Notes: generated by a model from the sequence alone, not told the origin. Counted from the first letter of the stretch, positions 15,745-23,619 are shown. The stretch: DNA of 64,000 nucleotides from Bradyrhizobium huanghuaihaiense (GCF_007830635.1 NZ_VLLA01000011.1:1-64000); one strand, 5' to 3'. Translations and numbers: made by a program.

Positions 15745-16418
15745 GCGTGATGATCTCCTTGTCCCGGATATTGCGTGCGGATGGCGCCGAGCGCGGTGAG
15801 GCGCGCCTCGAAGGCGGACGACAGATGCCGCCACATGCGCTGCTGAGCGGCATCGGGATCGTGCGCTTCGATGGCCGCGTAGATGTCGAGATGCTCGCTG
15901 ACGGCCTGGCGCGTACGATCGACGCTGTATTGCCGCATCTTCTGCAGGGCGAGGCCGCTCTGCGCGCGCAGATTGTCGTAGGACTGCGCCAGCCGGCCGT
16001 TGCCGGTGGCGCGAAACAATTCGTCGTGGAAGGCCCAGCCGACCTGCTGCGCTTCCTCCACATCGAGATTCTCGCGCGACTGAATCCTGCGCAGTTCCTC
16101 GGCGCATCGGCGCAGCGGCTCCGTCGGCCCGCGCGTCGCGGCCAGATAGGCGGCCATGCCTTCGAGCGCGAGCCGCAATTCGTGGATCTCGCGGAGATCG
16201 TCGAACGACATCTGGCGCACGAAGGTGCCGCGCATCGGATGGATGGTGAGAAGGCCGTCTTTGGCGAGCGCCTTCAGCGCCTCGCGGATCGGGGTGCGGC
16301 CGAGCGCGAGCCTGCTCGACAGGCTGCGCTCGGAAAGAGGCTCGTCGGGCCCGAACTCGCCTGACGTGACGAGGTCGCGGAGCAGCGAATAGGCGCGATC
16401 GCGCTCGAGGGAGGTCAT
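15741..16418 (-). CDS. GntR-family regulator with FCD domain
   Basis: 225 aa from the ATG at 16418; in-frame ATGs at 16424 and 16433 are alternatives, the last lying inside the operator palindrome. The N-terminal winged helix reads 'LVTSGEFGPDEPLSERSLS' and 'LALGRTPIREALKAL' (about 16-50). The FCD effector domain (about 75-215) carries the metal-binding pattern 'FHDEL', 'EHLDIYAAI' and 'H...'. It heads a three- or four-gene operon with the symporter and threonine aldolase, so it most likely represses that operon until an imported substrate binds. Confidence 0.88.
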   Translation of the reverse strand: MTSLERDRAYSLLRDLVTSGEFGPDEPLSERSLSSRLALGRTPIREALKALAKDGLLTIHPMRGTFVRQMSFDDLREIHELRLALEGMAAYLAATRGPTEPLRRCAEELRRIQSRENLDVEEAQQVGWAFHDELFRATGNGRLAQSYDNLRAQSGLALQKMRQYSVDRTRQAVSEHLDIYAAIEAHDPDAAQQRMWRHLSSAFEARLTALGAIRTQYPGQGDHHA

Positions 16419-16427
16419 GGGCATAAC

Positions 16428-16459
16428 TGACATACCAGCGGTATGTCACGGGTATGTCA
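16428..16459. promoter_or_regulatory. GntR operator: perfect palindrome plus a third half-site
   Basis: TGACATACC-AGC-GGTATGTCA (16428-16448) is a perfect 9-3-9 palindrome, followed two bases on by another GGTATGTCA (16451-16459), giving an 11 bp repeat period. It lies directly upstream of the gntR coding region. Autoregulation by the neighbouring GntR protein is the simplest reading. Confidence 0.82.
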
Positions 16460-16539
16460 AGCTTGGCGACTGGTTTTGCTGGTGAAACCGACCCCAAGCC
16501 AAAGTCACGGGCTTGTGCCTTGCATCTCTGATCTCAAAC

Positions 16540-16556
16540 ATATCTTACGATATATC
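16540..16556. promoter_or_regulatory. Candidate PadR/NfeR operator
   Basis: ATATC-TTAC-GATAT (16540-16553) overlaps GATATATC (16549-16556), giving an AT-rich run of overlapping inverted repeats just upstream of the PadR gene in otherwise GC-rich DNA. PadR proteins of the NfeR type bind AT-rich palindromes and repress themselves. Confidence 0.55.
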
Positions 16557-16576
16557 TAACAATGGAGATGCCAGAT

Positions 16577-17212
16577 ATGTTTCGAGACAAGCACCACGAC
16601 AGGCACGGCCGCGAGGAGCACGAGTTTCGCTTCGCGTTCGCCATGGGTCGGCACGGCGGCGGGCGGCATCGCTTCGGCCGCGGCGGCCACGGCTTTTTCG
16701 GGCGCGGCGGCGACGACTTTCCCGGCGCACGTCGGCTGTCCTCGCAGGACCTTCAGCTCGTGATCCTGGCGCTGCTCGCCGAAAACCCTGCACACGGCTA
16801 TGAGCTGATCAAGATCATCGAGGAGCGCTCCGACGGCTTCTACACGCCGAGCCCCGGCGTGATCTATCCGGCGCTGACCTATCTCGAAGAGGTCGGCCAC
16901 AGCAGCGTCCAGCAGGACGGCGGGCGCAAGCTCTACAGCATCACACCGCAGGGCGAGGCGCATTTGGCCGAGAACCGTTCGACCGCGGATGCGATCCTTC
17001 AGGCGCTGTCGCGGATCGGGCGCCGCATGGACGAGGTGCGCGAGGCTTTTGCCGGCGTCAGCGATCTCGACGCTGGTGCCTCCGATGAACTGCACCGTGC
17101 CCGTCATAACCTCAAGCGCGCGCTACGCAGCAAACACGGCAGCGACGCCGCCGAGGCCCACCGCATCGCCGCGATCCTGGATCGCGCCGCTGCGGAAATC
17201 CTCGGCAAGTGA
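16577..17212 (+). CDS. PadR-family regulator with His-rich N-terminus (NfeR/YqjI-like)
   Basis: 211 aa from the ATG at 16577, which has GGAGA eight bases upstream; ATGs at 16562 and 16568 are alternatives. The first 50 residues are rich in His, Gly and Arg (seven histidines in 38 residues), followed by a PadR winged helix (about 55-140: 'LQLVILALLAENPAHGYELI', 'SPGVIYPALTYLEEVG') and a C-terminal helical segment. E. coli NfeR has a similar metal-binding N-terminal extension and senses nickel while controlling a ferric reductase. Here the next gene is a methyltransferase, 15 bases downstream, so metal sensing is plausible but unproven. Confidence 0.82.
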   Translation: MFRDKHHDRHGREEHEFRFAFAMGRHGGGRHRFGRGGHGFFGRGGDDFPGARRLSSQDLQLVILALLAENPAHGYELIKIIEERSDGFYTPSPGVIYPALTYLEEVGHSSVQQDGGRKLYSITPQGEAHLAENRSTADAILQALSRIGRRMDEVREAFAGVSDLDAGASDELHRARHNLKRALRSKHGSDAAEAHRIAAILDRAAAEILGK

Positions 17213-17227
17213 TGGAGGACGCCACGC

Positions 17228-17872
17228 ATGAATGATCGGCCCCACAGTCCGATTCAAGATCCGCGCGTCAACACCGTGATCGCGCGCCTGCAAGGCGCGC
17301 GGCAGCGTCCATCGGGCGGCGGGCCGCGCGGCTCGTCTAGCAGCCGCGATCCCCATGCCTACGCCGAGCAGGGCTTTTCGATCCATCCCGAGCAGGGCGA
17401 GTTGATCTATCTGCTCTGCCGCGGTCTGCGCGCCACGCGCGTCGCCGAATTCGCGACGTCGGTCGGCATGTCCACGCTCTATTTCGCGGCGGCGCTCCGC
17501 GACAATGGCGGCGGCACCGTGATCGGCTCGGAGATCGTGCCGGCCAAGGTCGAGACCGCCAGGCGCAATCTCGCGGAGGCGGGCCTTGCCGACTACGCCG
17601 AGATCCGCGAGGGCGATGCGCGACAGACGTTGCGCGATCTCGGCGGTCCCGTCGACTTCGTTCTGATCGATGGCTGGCCGGGCGAGGGAGGTCCTTCGCT
17701 GGCGCGCGAGGTGATCGAGATCGTCGCGCCGCAGCTACTGATCGGCGGCTACGTCATGAACGACAATGCCGAGCCCGACTACCTCGACTTCATCCGCGAT
17801 CCCCGAAACGGCTTCGTCTCGATGACGCTGCCGCTCAAGGCCGGCACCGAGCTCAGCCTGAAGGTGAAGTGA
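17228..17872 (+). CDS. Class I SAM-dependent O-methyltransferase
   Basis: 214 aa, preceded by GGAGGACGCCACGC. The fold is that of CCoAMT-like O-methyltransferases: 'TRVAEFATSVGMSTLYFAAAL' supplies the SAM site (about 74-95), 'GSEIVPAKVETARRNLAEAG' the acidic loop and following helix (about 100-119), 'VDFVLIDGWPGEG' the metal-binding Asp region. Substrate unknown. It is the second gene after the His-rich PadR regulator and probably shares its transcript, so it may belong to a metal- or aromatic-responsive regulon. Confidence 0.82.
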   Translation: MNDRPHSPIQDPRVNTVIARLQGARQRPSGGGPRGSSSSRDPHAYAEQGFSIHPEQGELIYLLCRGLRATRVAEFATSVGMSTLYFAAALRDNGGGTVIGSEIVPAKVETARRNLAEAGLADYAEIREGDARQTLRDLGGPVDFVLIDGWPGEGGPSLAREVIEIVAPQLLIGGYVMNDNAEPDYLDFIRDPRNGFVSMTLPLKAGTELSLKVK

Positions 17873-17877
17873 GATAT

Positions 17878-17964
17878 TGTAGCCGGGGTGAGCGAAGCGA
17901 TACCCTGGACCGCTGCGTCCGGTGGCACGATTCCCGGATGTCGCTTTGCTCACCCGGGCTACAA
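17878..17964. repeat. Palindromic intergenic repeat (type 1)
   Basis: TTGTAGCCGGGGTGAGCGAA (17878 onward) is matched in inverted form by the stretch ending GCTCACCCGGGCTACAA at 17964, with about 40 bases between the arms. It lies just after the methyltransferase stop and belongs to a type common in Bradyrhizobium intergenic DNA; it may act as a transcription terminator. Confidence 0.75.
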
Positions 17965-18003
17965 GGCCTTGCGAGCTACAGAAGCAGGCCGGTGCCCCTT
18001 GCT

Positions 18004-18085
18004 CCGTCATTGCGAGCGTAGCGAAGCAATCCAGACTGCCACTGCGGAAAGATTCTGGATTGCTTCGCTGCGCCCGCAATGACGG
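18004..18085. repeat. 82 bp palindromic repeat (type 2), upstream copy
   Basis: Arms CCGTCATTGCGAGCG... and ...CGCCCGCAATGACGG pair over about 30 bases each, around a short centre. A second copy with six differences in 82 bases is at 19936-20017 in the same orientation, so the two bracket the acetolactate-synthase-like gene. Confidence 0.88.
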
Positions 18086-18245
18086 TGCTGAAGCAGTAGG
18101 GCGCGATATTTCCCGGCCTTCGCCGGGACGACCCCGTTGAGAGAGTAGAGCGCCGCTTTGTGAGTTGTACCTGAGCCGCAGGCGGGTACGATGCGCGCGA
18201 GGTTCCCGCCGAAGGCGGAAGCCGGAGCTGCGACAGGGAGGCGAC

Positions 18246-19910
18246 ATGAGCGGGCAGGACCACAAAGTGAAGGGATCGGACCTGTTTGTTGCGGCCCTGG
18301 AGAACGAAGGCGTCGACCGCATTTTTGGCGTTCCCGGCGAAGAAAACCTCGATCTGGTCGAATCGCTTCGCAACTCCAGGATCGAGCTGGTCCTGACCCG
18401 CCACGAGCAGGCCGCTGCCTTCATGGCCGCTACGCATGGACGACTGACCGGCAAGCCCGGTGTTTGTCTCTCGACGCTCGGTCCCGGCGCGCTCAATTTG
18501 TCCACGGGCGCTGCCTATGCGCATCTCGGCGCGATGCCGATGATCCTGATCACCGGGCAGAAGGCGATCATGAGCAGCCGGCAGGCGCGTTTCCAGATCG
18601 TGGACGTGGTCGCCACCATGAAGCCGCTGACGAAGCTGTCGCGGCAGATCGTCAGCGCCTCCAGCATTCCGACCGTGGTGCGCGACGCCTTTCGCGTGGC
18701 GATGGAGGAGCGGCCGGGACCGGTGCATCTCGAGCTGCCCGAGGACATCGCGGGCGACGAGGTGTCCGCTGTCCCCGTGATCCCGATCCATCCGATCGAG
18801 ATCCCCGTCGCCCATCGCGCCGCGCTCGACCGCGCCGCCGAGATGATCCTGGCGGCGAAGCGCCCACTGGTGATGATGGGCGCGGCAACCAGCCGGCCGC
18901 GCTCGACGCACGGCATCGCGAGCTTCGTGCGGCGCACAGGCATTCCCTTCTTCACCACGCAGATGGGGAAGGGCACCGTGCCCGGCGGCACCAATCTCTA
19001 TATGGGGACCGCCGCGCTCTCCGAGCGCGACTATGTTCATGATGCCATCGACGCCGCCGATCTGATCGTGGCGATCGGTCACGACCCGATCGAGAAGCCG
19101 CCCTTCATCATGGGTCCGTCGGGGCCGAAGGTGATTCACGTCAGCTACACCTCGGCCAGCGTCGAGCAGGTCTATTTCCCCGATGCCGAGGTTGTCGGCG
19201 ATGTCGGCCCGAGCCTGGAGCTTTTGGCCGACCGTCTCGAAGGCAAGTTGCCGCAGGCGGCGGTGCTGCTGCCGCTCAGGGAAGGAATCCTCAGCCACAT
19301 CGCCGACCGCGCCACCGAGGCACGCTGGCCGCCGACGCCGCAGCGCATCGTGCACGACATCCGCCAGGTGATCCCGGAGAACGGCATCGTCGCGCTCGAC
19401 AACGGCATGTACAAGATCTGGTTCGCGCGCAACTACCGCACCCGCGTCGCCAACACGCTGCTGCTCGACAACGCGCTGGCGACCATGGGCGCAGGCCTGC
19501 CGTCGGCGATGATGGCCGCGATGCTCTATCCCGATCGCCGCGTGCTCGCGGTCGCCGGCGACGGCGGCTTCATGATGAACAGCCAGGAGATGGAGACCGC
19601 GGTCCGCCTCAAGCTCAACCTCGTCGTGCTGGTGCTGGAAGACAATGCCTATGGCATGATCCGCTGGAAGCAGGCCGTCGATCACTTTGCCGACTATGGC
19701 ATGACCTTTGGCAATCCGGATTTTGCGCTGTACGCAAAATCCTACGGGGCCAAGGGGCACCGCATCGCAAGCATCGACAGCTTTGGCCCGACGCTCGAGG
19801 CGGCGTTCAAAGAAGGCGGCGTGCACCTAGTCTCGATCCCGATCGACTATTCGGAGAACGTGCGCGTGCTCGTTGACGAGCTGCGCGCGCATGAGAAATC
19901 GAAGGCGTGA
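18246..19910 (+). CDS. Thiamine-diphosphate enzyme, acetolactate synthase large-subunit-like
   Basis: 554 aa from the ATG at 18246 with CAGGGAGGCGAC before it; an upstream extension in the frame is repeat-derived and unlikely. Three-domain TPP enzyme: catalytic E54 in 'TRHEQAAAFMA', central domain (about 190-330), and the TPP motif from G438-D439-G440 to N467. It resembles IlvB, which condenses two pyruvates to acetolactate, but a regulatory IlvN partner is absent and catabolic acetolactate synthases, sulfoacetaldehyde-type or benzaldehyde-type enzymes look similar. It stands alone between two copies of the same palindromic repeat. Confidence 0.82.
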   Translation: MSGQDHKVKGSDLFVAALENEGVDRIFGVPGEENLDLVESLRNSRIELVLTRHEQAAAFMAATHGRLTGKPGVCLSTLGPGALNLSTGAAYAHLGAMPMILITGQKAIMSSRQARFQIVDVVATMKPLTKLSRQIVSASSIPTVVRDAFRVAMEERPGPVHLELPEDIAGDEVSAVPVIPIHPIEIPVAHRAALDRAAEMILAAKRPLVMMGAATSRPRSTHGIASFVRRTGIPFFTTQMGKGTVPGGTNLYMGTAALSERDYVHDAIDAADLIVAIGHDPIEKPPFIMGPSGPKVIHVSYTSASVEQVYFPDAEVVGDVGPSLELLADRLEGKLPQAAVLLPLREGILSHIADRATEARWPPTPQRIVHDIRQVIPENGIVALDNGMYKIWFARNYRTRVANTLLLDNALATMGAGLPSAMMAAMLYPDRRVLAVAGDGGFMMNSQEMETAVRLKLNLVVLVLEDNAYGMIRWKQAVDHFADYGMTFGNPDFALYAKSYGAKGHRIASIDSFGPTLEAAFKEGGVHLVSIPIDYSENVRVLVDELRAHEKSKA

Positions 19911-19935
19911 TTGACGGCGCAAAGCTATCTCCACA

Positions 19936-20017
19936 CCGTCATTGCGAGCGCAGCGAAGCAATCCAGACCGTCTCCGCGGAAAGATTCTGGATTGCTTCGC
20001 TGCGCTCGCAATGACGG
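19936..20017. repeat. 82 bp palindromic repeat (type 2), downstream copy
   Basis: Same element as 18004-18085, same orientation, six base differences. Starts 25 bases after the stop of the acetolactate-synthase-like gene, where its hairpin could end transcription. Confidence 0.88.
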
Positions 20018-20118
20018 AGGTCTCGGCAAAGATCTCCTGCTAACATGAGAACCACACTTGTGCCGCAGCCACTGATCTCCGACACTCTCATTCACTCAAC
20101 CAACCACAGGACTATGAA

Positions 20119-20466
20119 ATGACTCGCGTTCGTTGTGTCACCGAGATGGGCATGGGCGTCGACGTCCACGGCAGGGACGCCACCAAGGCGGCAAAGCGGG
20201 CGGTGTCCGATGCCATCAGGCATTCGAGCCTCGGCTTCTTCCGGATGATCGGCAAGACCGCCAACGACATGTTCGTCGATGTCACGATTGGAGTGCCCAA
20301 CCCCGAGGCCGTGGACAAGGAAGCGGTTGCGAAGGAGCTGCCTTACGGCACCGTGACCGTGACTGCGGTCAAGGGCGGGCTGGAGATCCCCTCGGCTACG
20401 GAAGTTGCCAACGACCCGATCCTCATCGCCAACGCCGCCGTCATCGTCAGCTTCGACAAGGACTAG
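20119..20466 (+). CDS. Lin0512-family protein
   Basis: 115 aa. It matches the Lin0512 family in form: 'VTEMGMGVDVHGRDATKAAKRAVSDAI' region at the N-terminus, 'MFVDVTIGVPNPE' in the middle and 'PYGTVTVTAVKGGLEIPS' near 74-91. The family is small, conserved and without known function; the compact alpha/beta form suggests an oligomeric binding protein. The GNAT gene begins five bases after its stop, so the two are almost certainly co-transcribed. No ribosome site of note. Confidence 0.82.
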   Translation: MTRVRCVTEMGMGVDVHGRDATKAAKRAVSDAIRHSSLGFFRMIGKTANDMFVDVTIGVPNPEAVDKEAVAKELPYGTVTVTAVKGGLEIPSATEVANDPILIANAAVIVSFDKD

Positions 20467-20470
20467 GCCG

Positions 20471-21163
20471 GTGTCCGACAGTGATGTGGCGCTGCTGGAT
20501 CGTCCGATCTGGAGCGCGTTGACGACGAGCCAGAAGCACCTGGCTGAGGGCGGCCCGAAAGCGCTGCGCTATCCTATGGACATGACGCCCTTTGCCGACA
20601 TGGTCGACATGTCCGCGGCAAGCTTTGCCGCGCTCGGCGATCTCATGTCGCCCTCGCAGGTCGCCGCGCTGTTCACGCCGGAGCCGGTTGACGTTCCCGC
20701 CGCCTTCAAGGTGGTGCTCGCCGACACCGGGGAGCAGATGATCGGCTCGCCCGCCGACAGTCCGCTCCGCGATGCCGAGATCGTCACGCTGGGAGCGGCC
20801 GACGTGCCCGCAATGATGGCGCTGACGGAGCTGACCAAGCCCGGGCCGTTCGCAGCCCGGACGCACCAGCTCGGTACATTCCTCGGCATCCGCGCCGGCG
20901 GCGAACTGGTCGCGATGACGGGTGAGCGGATGAAGCCGGGAAAGTTCGTCGAGATGACGGCGGTCTGCGTCCATCCGGACTATCGCGGGCGCGGCTATGC
21001 GCAGGCGCTGCTCGCGGCGGTCGCGCGCCGGATCGAGGCGCGCGGCGAAATTCCGTTCCTGCATGTGTTTTCGAACAACACCTCCGCGATTGCGCTGTAC
21101 CAGCGGCAGGGCATGCGGATCCGGCGTCGCCTGCACGTTACCGCGCTGATGAAGCAGGGATGA
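20471..21163 (+). CDS. GNAT-family N-acetyltransferase
   Basis: 230 aa from a GTG at 20471, five bases after the Lin0512 stop; the frame is open upstream but overlaps that gene. The GNAT core is in the C-terminal half, with the acetyl-CoA loop 'VHPDYRGRGYAQALLAAVA' (about 170-190) and 'FLHVFSNNTSAIALYQRQGM' (about 195-216). The N-terminal 90 residues are an extra domain typical of the FR47-like subgroup. Acceptor unknown. The pairing with Lin0512 may be functional. Confidence 0.85.
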   Translation: MSDSDVALLDRPIWSALTTSQKHLAEGGPKALRYPMDMTPFADMVDMSAASFAALGDLMSPSQVAALFTPEPVDVPAAFKVVLADTGEQMIGSPADSPLRDAEIVTLGAADVPAMMALTELTKPGPFAARTHQLGTFLGIRAGGELVAMTGERMKPGKFVEMTAVCVHPDYRGRGYAQALLAAVARRIEARGEIPFLHVFSNNTSAIALYQRQGMRIRRRLHVTALMKQG

Positions 21164-21236
21164 GCGTTTCTCGGCGGGGCTTCATATCCGCCGAATTCGC
21201 GCTATATCGATCCCAACCATAATTTGGGGGAAACAG

Positions 21237-22421
21237 GTGGACGCCAGAACGACAGATTTTTCCGCCGCACGGACGGCAATGCAGCGCTACGTCGATCAGA
21301 AGATCATTCCGGGCGTATCCTGGGCGGTGCTGCGCGGCCGCGAGGTCGTCGATCAGCAATGCGTCGGCTTTGCCGACCGCGAAGCGAAGACGGCACTCCG
21401 GCCCGACCATATCTTCCGTGCGTTCTCGAACACCAAGATCTTCATCACCTGCGCGGTCATGCTGCTGGTGGAAGAAGGTCGCATCGGGCTCGATGATCCG
21501 GTCGAGAAAGTCCTGCCGCAGCTTGGCAATCGCAAGGTCCTGAAGCAGGGCGCAACAAGCCTTGCCGATGTCGAGCCGGCGAAGGGCCCGATCACGATCC
21601 GCCACCTTCTGACCCACACCTCCGGCCTCAGCTACGGCATCTTCGATCCCGGCACGGTGCTGTTCAAAGGCTACAACGAGGCGCGCGTGCTCAATCCGAT
21701 GACGCCACTGTCCGACATGATCGACAAGCTTGCCGATCTGCCGCTGTCCTATCATCCCGGTGCGGGCTGGGAGTATTCAGTGGCCACCGACGTGCTCGGA
21801 CGCATCGTGGAGGTCGTCTCGGGCAAGCCGCTCGATGCCTTCCTCAAGGCGCGCATCTTCGATCCCCTCGGCATGACCGACACCGGATTCTACGTCCCCG
21901 AGGCGCAGCAGGGCAGGCTGGTCGCGCTCTACAATGGCGCCGATGTGCTCGACCCGATGAAGCCAGGCCTCACGCGCGCCGACAATCTTCCCTTTCCGCA
22001 GGCCTATCGGCGGCCGTTCCCGCGGCTGTCGGGCGGCGGCGGTCTGGTCTCGACCTTGCCGGACATGCTCGCGCTGGTGCGCGCATTGTTGCCCGGATCG
22101 GATGCGCTGCTGAAGCCGGACACGTTGCGGCAGATGATGACGAACCAGCTGCCCGCAGGCCAGACCATCCGCTTTGCCAATCTCGGCCCGATCCCCGGCA
22201 AGGGTTTTGGTCTCGGCGGCGCCGTGACCTTCGCGCCGACGCCGTTCGATCCGCCGAACTCCACCGGCGAATTCCAGTGGGGCGGGCTTGCCGGCACCCA
22301 TTGGTGGATCTGCCCACAGGCCAATACTGCGGGTGTCCTGATGGCCCAGCGCTACATGGGCTTCTGGAATCCGTTCTTCTTCGAGTTCAAGCGCCTGGCC
22401 TATCAGGCCGTCGGAGGCTGA
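21237..22421 (+). CDS. Serine hydrolase, beta-lactamase/esterase family (class C-like fold)
   Basis: 394 aa from a GTG at 21237 with TTGGGGGAAACAG upstream. The SxxK motif S64-N-T-K67 carries the nucleophile, 'HTSGLSYG' follows near 124-131, and the tyrosine motif is in 'GWEYSVATDVLG' near 178-190. Its lack of an evident signal peptide and its relatives (EstB, LACTB-like) favour a cytoplasmic esterase or peptidase over an antibiotic-degrading beta-lactamase. It stands alone between the GNAT gene and the DUF2892 gene. Confidence 0.86.
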   Translation: MDARTTDFSAARTAMQRYVDQKIIPGVSWAVLRGREVVDQQCVGFADREAKTALRPDHIFRAFSNTKIFITCAVMLLVEEGRIGLDDPVEKVLPQLGNRKVLKQGATSLADVEPAKGPITIRHLLTHTSGLSYGIFDPGTVLFKGYNEARVLNPMTPLSDMIDKLADLPLSYHPGAGWEYSVATDVLGRIVEVVSGKPLDAFLKARIFDPLGMTDTGFYVPEAQQGRLVALYNGADVLDPMKPGLTRADNLPFPQAYRRPFPRLSGGGGLVSTLPDMLALVRALLPGSDALLKPDTLRQMMTNQLPAGQTIRFANLGPIPGKGFGLGGAVTFAPTPFDPPNSTGEFQWGGLAGTHWWICPQANTAGVLMAQRYMGFWNPFFFEFKRLAYQAVGG

Positions 22422-22516
22422 TCGCGAAAAAATTGCCGGCTGCCGCGAATCCTTTCGGGTCGTCGCGCCCTCTTGATGATCGAGGCATTTTGCTTCGGCT
22501 CATCTCGGAGGATGCG

Positions 22517-22726
22517 ATGGCATTTTACAGGAAGAACATCGGCGGCCTGCACCAGGCGGTGCGGATCGCTTTGGGCGTGGCGGTCGCGGGCGCGGCATTG
22601 GTTTATCTGGCCGGCGCGACGGCATGGCTGGTCGCGCTCGGCGGCGCAGGTTTCGCGCTGACGGGACTTGTGGGCTATTGCCCGATGTGCGCGATGGCGG
22701 GGATCGGACGAGGAGGCTTGTCGTGA
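22517..22726 (+). CDS. Small membrane protein, DUF2892 (YgaP transmembrane-like)
   Basis: 69 aa from the ATG at 22517 with CGGAGG upstream. Two hydrophobic segments (about 15-32 and 34-51) follow 'MAFYRKNIGGLHQAVRIALG', and a short 'YCPMCAM' cysteine pair (C55, C58) closes the protein. DUF2892 proteins resemble the membrane part of YgaP. Its stop overlaps the start of the sigma-factor gene (GTGA), so expression is coupled. Conceivably it holds or senses for the sigma factor, but no family member is established as an anti-sigma factor. Confidence 0.8.
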   Translation: MAFYRKNIGGLHQAVRIALGVAVAGAALVYLAGATAWLVALGGAGFALTGLVGYCPMCAMAGIGRGGLS

Positions 22727-23244
22727 GTGCGGCCGCGATCTCGCCGGACTTGTTCGAGGCCGCGCGGCTCGGCGATCCCGAGGCGATCGCGCGCCTGCTC
22801 GAGACGGCTCAGCCGGATATCCGCCGCTATGCGCGGGCGACCTGCCGCAGCTCGGCGGATGCCGAGGATGCGACGCAGGAGGCGCTGTGGATCCTGTTCC
22901 GCCATGTCGGCACGATCCGCTCGCTGCTGGCGTTCTCGGCCTGGCTGTTCAGCGTGGTCCGCCGCGAATGCCTGCGGCTTGCGCGCAAGGCGGGCCTCGC
23001 GCCGGCTGTCGAAGAGAGCGAGGCGGAAGCCGCATTGCTGTTGCGGCCCGAGGCCGATCTGCGGCTCGACGTGGCCGCGGCCTTCGAGGCGCTGCCGCCG
23101 CACTATCGCGATGTCGCGCTGATGCGCGACGTCAAGGAGATGACGATCGATGAAATCGCCGCCGCGCTCGGTGCGACCAGGCAGACCGTGAAGGCGCGGC
23201 TGCATCGCGCCCGGGCCTTGATGCGCGAATATCTGACGAGATGA
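22723..23244 (+). CDS. ECF-type RNA polymerase sigma factor
   Basis: 173 aa from a GTG at 22723. Region 2 spans about 15-80 ('FEAARLGDPEAIARLLE', 'AEDATQEALWILFRHVG', 'FSAWLFSVVRRECLRLAR') and region 4 about 115-170 ('LPPHYRDVALMRDVKEMTID', 'LGATRQTVKARLHRARAL'). It should direct RNA polymerase to a small regulon. No recognised anti-sigma gene adjoins it; the overlapping upstream gene encodes a two-segment membrane protein with a CxxC, and the downstream gene an AhpD-like peroxidase-type protein, suggesting a redox or peroxide link. Confidence 0.88.
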   Translation: MSAAAISPDLFEAARLGDPEAIARLLETAQPDIRRYARATCRSSADAEDATQEALWILFRHVGTIRSLLAFSAWLFSVVRRECLRLARKAGLAPAVEESEAEAALLLRPEADLRLDVAAAFEALPPHYRDVALMRDVKEMTIDEIAAALGATRQTVKARLHRARALMREYLTR

Positions 23245-23247
23245 GAC

Positions 23248-23595
23248 ATGACCGATTATCAAAACCCCGACGATCTGAAATCGATTCCGGCGTTCGTTGC
23301 GCTAGCGCCGGTCGAGGCCAACGCGTTCCTGGCGTTCAATCATGCGGTCGAACGCAAGGACGGAGCGATCCCGCCGAAATATCGCGAGCTGATCTCGCTC
23401 GCGGTCGCGCTGACGACGCAATGCGCCTATTGTCTCGACGTGCATACGGGGCAGGCGGCCAAGGCCGGCGCAACGCGCGAGGAGGTCGCCGAAGCCGCAT
23501 TGATCGCGGCCGCCGTGCGCGCCGGCGGCACGCTCGGTCACGCGCTGCTCGCGCAGCGGCTGTTCGAGCGGCATCGAGACGGCAGCACGGGATGA
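23248..23595 (+). CDS. Carboxymuconolactone decarboxylase/AhpD-family protein
   Basis: 115 aa, three bases after the sigma-factor stop. It carries the AhpD redox motif C59-A-Y-C62 with H66 in 'QCAYCLDVHTGQAAKAG'. AhpD-like proteins reduce peroxiredoxins or act as stand-alone alkylhydroperoxidases; true CMD decarboxylases lack this CxxC. It is probably a target or accessory of the neighbouring ECF sigma factor in oxidative stress. Confidence 0.86.
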   Translation: MTDYQNPDDLKSIPAFVALAPVEANAFLAFNHAVERKDGAIPPKYRELISLAVALTTQCAYCLDVHTGQAAKAGATREEVAEAALIAAAVRAGGTLGHALLAQRLFERHRDGSTG

Positions 23596-23619
23596 ACGAG
23601 CGTCGGCAGGGGCTGATTC

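Larger units (their letters stand above)
17873..18245. other. 373 bp intergenic region made of palindromic repeats
   Basis: No gene is supported. It contains the type 1 palindrome (17878-17964), one copy of the 82 bp type 2 palindrome (18004-18085) and a compact hairpin CCCGGC-CTTC-GCCGGG at 18112-18127. The last 100 bases must hold the promoter of the acetolactate-synthase-like gene. Confidence 0.6.

Noticed and set aside
17976..19826. 616-codon open frame on the minus strand opposite the acetolactate-synthase-like gene
   Set aside because: It is a shadow of a high-GC gene: no family-like motifs, and its complement carries a complete TPP enzyme.
21237..22421. Serine hydrolase considered as a resistance beta-lactamase
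   Set aside because: It lacks a signal peptide and a KTG-type motif in the usual place, and resembles esterase-type relatives.
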